43,968 bases of DNA, taken from Flavobacteriaceae bacterium. Lineage in GTDB: Bacteria; Bacteroidota; Bacteroidia; Flavobacteriales; Flavobacteriaceae. Below, piece by piece: positions 42,489 through 43,968 of this stretch; within the stretch, counting starts at the first letter, position 1, and the number at the start of each line of letters is the position of its first letter. The notes below the pieces were generated by a model, which was given only the letters and a program-made list of their open reading frames with translations, was not told the origin of the DNA and searched no databases. The stretch is from assembly GCA_947456815.1 (NCBI GenBank), contig CANGTL010000021.1, positions 1 to 43,968 of the forward strand, given 5' to 3'. Position numbers and translations under genes: made by a program.

Positions 42489-43968
42489 TTAAATCAATTT
42501 AATGTCAAATTCGTATTTCCCAATAACAGAAGTTAAATTCTGAAATTCGGGTGTATTGTATATAATGATTGCGTCATGCAACCTTACAGCTGTATAATCT
42601 AATCTATTGATGTACTTAAACTCCTCAATAAGATTGTCTTCCATATTGGTCATTGTCTTGTAAAAACATCCCTTTTCTTTCAGTGTCATCTGAATAATTT
42701 TAGCCACTTGGTCATCAGAATATCCACAATCTTTGAAAAACATTTTAGCTTCACGTTGGCTTCTTTTATAGTCGTTAAGCATCATATTAAACCATATTTT
42801 GGCTTCACTTCTTTCAATAGTGTACTTCTTTTCCAAATTGCTGTAAACTTCTTGTGCTATATTACTTCCAACTAGAGTATCTAAAAAGGATGCAAATGCA
42901 CTTTTGATGTCGCATTGAATCAGTTGATAAGGAGTGTAACCTCTTAATTGTCTTGTTGTTTTGGTAGCGGTATTGAAGACTCTATTGTCAATACTGGTTG
43001 TCTTAAAACCGAACATGTGTCCAGCACAAGACAAAGAAAGTAGCGAAAGGATATAGTATTTATGGCGTTCCACTTGTTTATCAATACTATACGTATTCAT
43101 CTTTACCGTGTTTCTAATACCATGCTTGCAAGCAAACAAAGCACTCTTGATTCTCTCGGCTTTATCCATAATTTGGTTAACATCCGATTGCGAATAACCT
43201 TCTAGTTTTGATAATTGGTTGACGATGGCTCTATTGGTATTGTTGAATACTCTTTTACCAATTAGCGATTTTGAATATTCCTTGGTCAGTTTATCCAAAG
43301 CTTCTTTATTGTCATTTTCAATCAACACTTTGACATCCTGATTTGATTCTGTTGATAGTGCTTTGATGTAATCGTTTAAAATACATTCGCTAACCACGCT
43401 AAATCCATGGACAATTCTGTTGGTTTCTTCGCTATACTGACCGTTTTCAATCATCTGTATAACATATAAGCTGTTGATGATTTGTTTTGCTTTGAAATAA
43501 GCGTCATCCCAATTATAGCTGAACACCAAACCAAAATCCATTGTTTCATCCTGTTTTAATTGGCACAACGCACCATTTTTTATTGCAATATCCATTTGCG
43601 TTTGGGAAACTCTGAACTTGGTTATTTTATCCATTTCACTCATTTTATCTGGATTGGCAAGGTCATTTACATCGATGAATGTTTTTGCAGTGTTCAAAAG
43701 CCTTTCGTATCTGTCCGCTGTTGCATTGAGTAGATATTCTGATTGTGTTTCTACCGCCATATACGCTGTTGCCCATAACAACAAATCTTTTTTCCCGAAG
43801 CCATTAAAATTGGTGTCATCGCCTTTGATATTGCTGTAAACCTTTTCTAGTTCTTTCTTGATGATATAAACATCTTGGTCCTCTTGGTTGATTAGGTTTC
43901 GATATTTGATTGGGAATGTGACCGCTGTTGCAACTACTGTTCCTTGAGCATGTTCATCATTAACGGTA
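42489..43968 (-). CDS. Large protein with polymerase-like motifs (3' part only)
   Basis: The frame is open from the window edge (TVNDEHAQGTVVATAVTFPI...), so the start lies outside; about 493 codons are visible. Helical regions come first. Then QCDIKSAFASFLDTLVG (about 42885-42925) resembles polymerase motif A. ERSEAKIWFNMMLND resembles motif B of family A, and YTAVRLHDAIIIYNT (about 42555-42590) resembles motif C with its HD pair. No longer match to a known family is evident. A replication polymerase or primase of the element is a reasonable inference. The nearby TTG at 43784 is not the start. Confidence 0.55.
   Translation of the reverse strand, partial: TVNDEHAQGTVVATAVTFPIKYRNLINQEDQDVYIIKKELEKVYSNIKGDDTNFNGFGKKDLLLWATAYMAVETQSEYLLNATADRYERLLNTAKTFIDVNDLANPDKMSEMDKITKFRVSQTQMDIAIKNGALCQLKQDETMDFGLVFSYNWDDAYFKAKQIINSLYVIQMIENGQYSEETNRIVHGFSVVSECILNDYIKALSTESNQDVKVLIENDNKEALDKLTKEYSKSLIGKRVFNNTNRAIVNQLSKLEGYSQSDVNQIMDKAERIKSALFACKHGIRNTVKMNTYSIDKQVERHKYYILSLLSLSCAGHMFGFKTTSIDNRVFNTATKTTRQLRGYTPYQLIQCDIKSAFASFLDTLVGSNIAQEVYSNLEKKYTIERSEAKIWFNMMLNDYKRSQREAKMFFKDCGYSDDQVAKIIQMTLKEKGCFYKTMTNMEDNLIEEFKYINRLDYTAVRLHDAIIIYNTPEFQNLTSVIGKYEFDIKLI

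Noticed and set aside
43784..43839. TTG at 43784 as the start of the polymerase-like gene
   Set aside because: The same frame continues open and protein-like to the window edge, so the gene is cut by the window rather than starting here.

Overview
The window looks like a chromosomal segment of a Flavobacterium-like member of the Bacteroidota. The evidence is the low-GC DNA, promoters of the TTG-N17-TAnnTTTG type, a fused MurF-alanine racemase, a type IX secretion C-terminal signal on a metalloprotease, a PID-CTERM small protein, Omp28 and DUF6029 family proteins, and several family-typical intergenic repeats.

Layout. Bases 1-35584 are mostly core genome. dusB is followed by a lolE-like permease with rbfA, then mce, a CAU tRNA, a PID-CTERM peptide, ribE and pdxA. 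A lipid-synthesis block follows (yceD/DUF177, rpmF, fabH, accB, accC). After a terminator comes a 1155-residue secreted zinc metalloprotease with three near-identical fibronectin III repeats. Next are a FAD oxidoreductase with mtgA, a DoxX-like protein, and an outer-membrane receptor locus (His/Cys-rich peptide, TonB receptor, lipoprotein) that looks metal-related. Then come asd, mscL, murF-alr and tdk on the minus strand, an acidic unknown protein, rsmI, a thioredoxin-like lipid-exported or periplasmic protein, ade, recJ, lpxH and queD. The core part ends with a redox/envelope group: an Omp28-like lipoprotein, a TlpA-like thioredoxin and a DUF6029 outer-membrane protein.

Bases 35604-43968 form an accessory region that starts at tRNA-Ala(GGC). 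All its genes lie on the minus strand. A compact operon of eight cistrons (40216 down to 35845) encodes a coiled-coil protein, an SPFH-SHOCT protein, a protein with a PD-(D/E)XK-nuclease-like motif pattern, a zinc-ribbon two-TM protein, a frameshifted small gene, a multi-TM protein, a small unknown protein and a zinc-ribbon/helical-repeat protein with a C-terminal TM anchor. Upstream are a tyrosine integrase with an unusual active site, an HTH protein, a UVR-motif protein and the 3' part of a large gene with polymerase-like motifs that runs off the right edge.

Best candidate for something new: the SPFH/zinc-ribbon/nuclease-like operon on the mobile element. Its parts recall the Bacillus ydjFGHI membrane-stress cluster, but with a putative nuclease added and no PspA. 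A membrane-surveillance or defence role is an inference from gene content and location; nothing in the sequence proves it.
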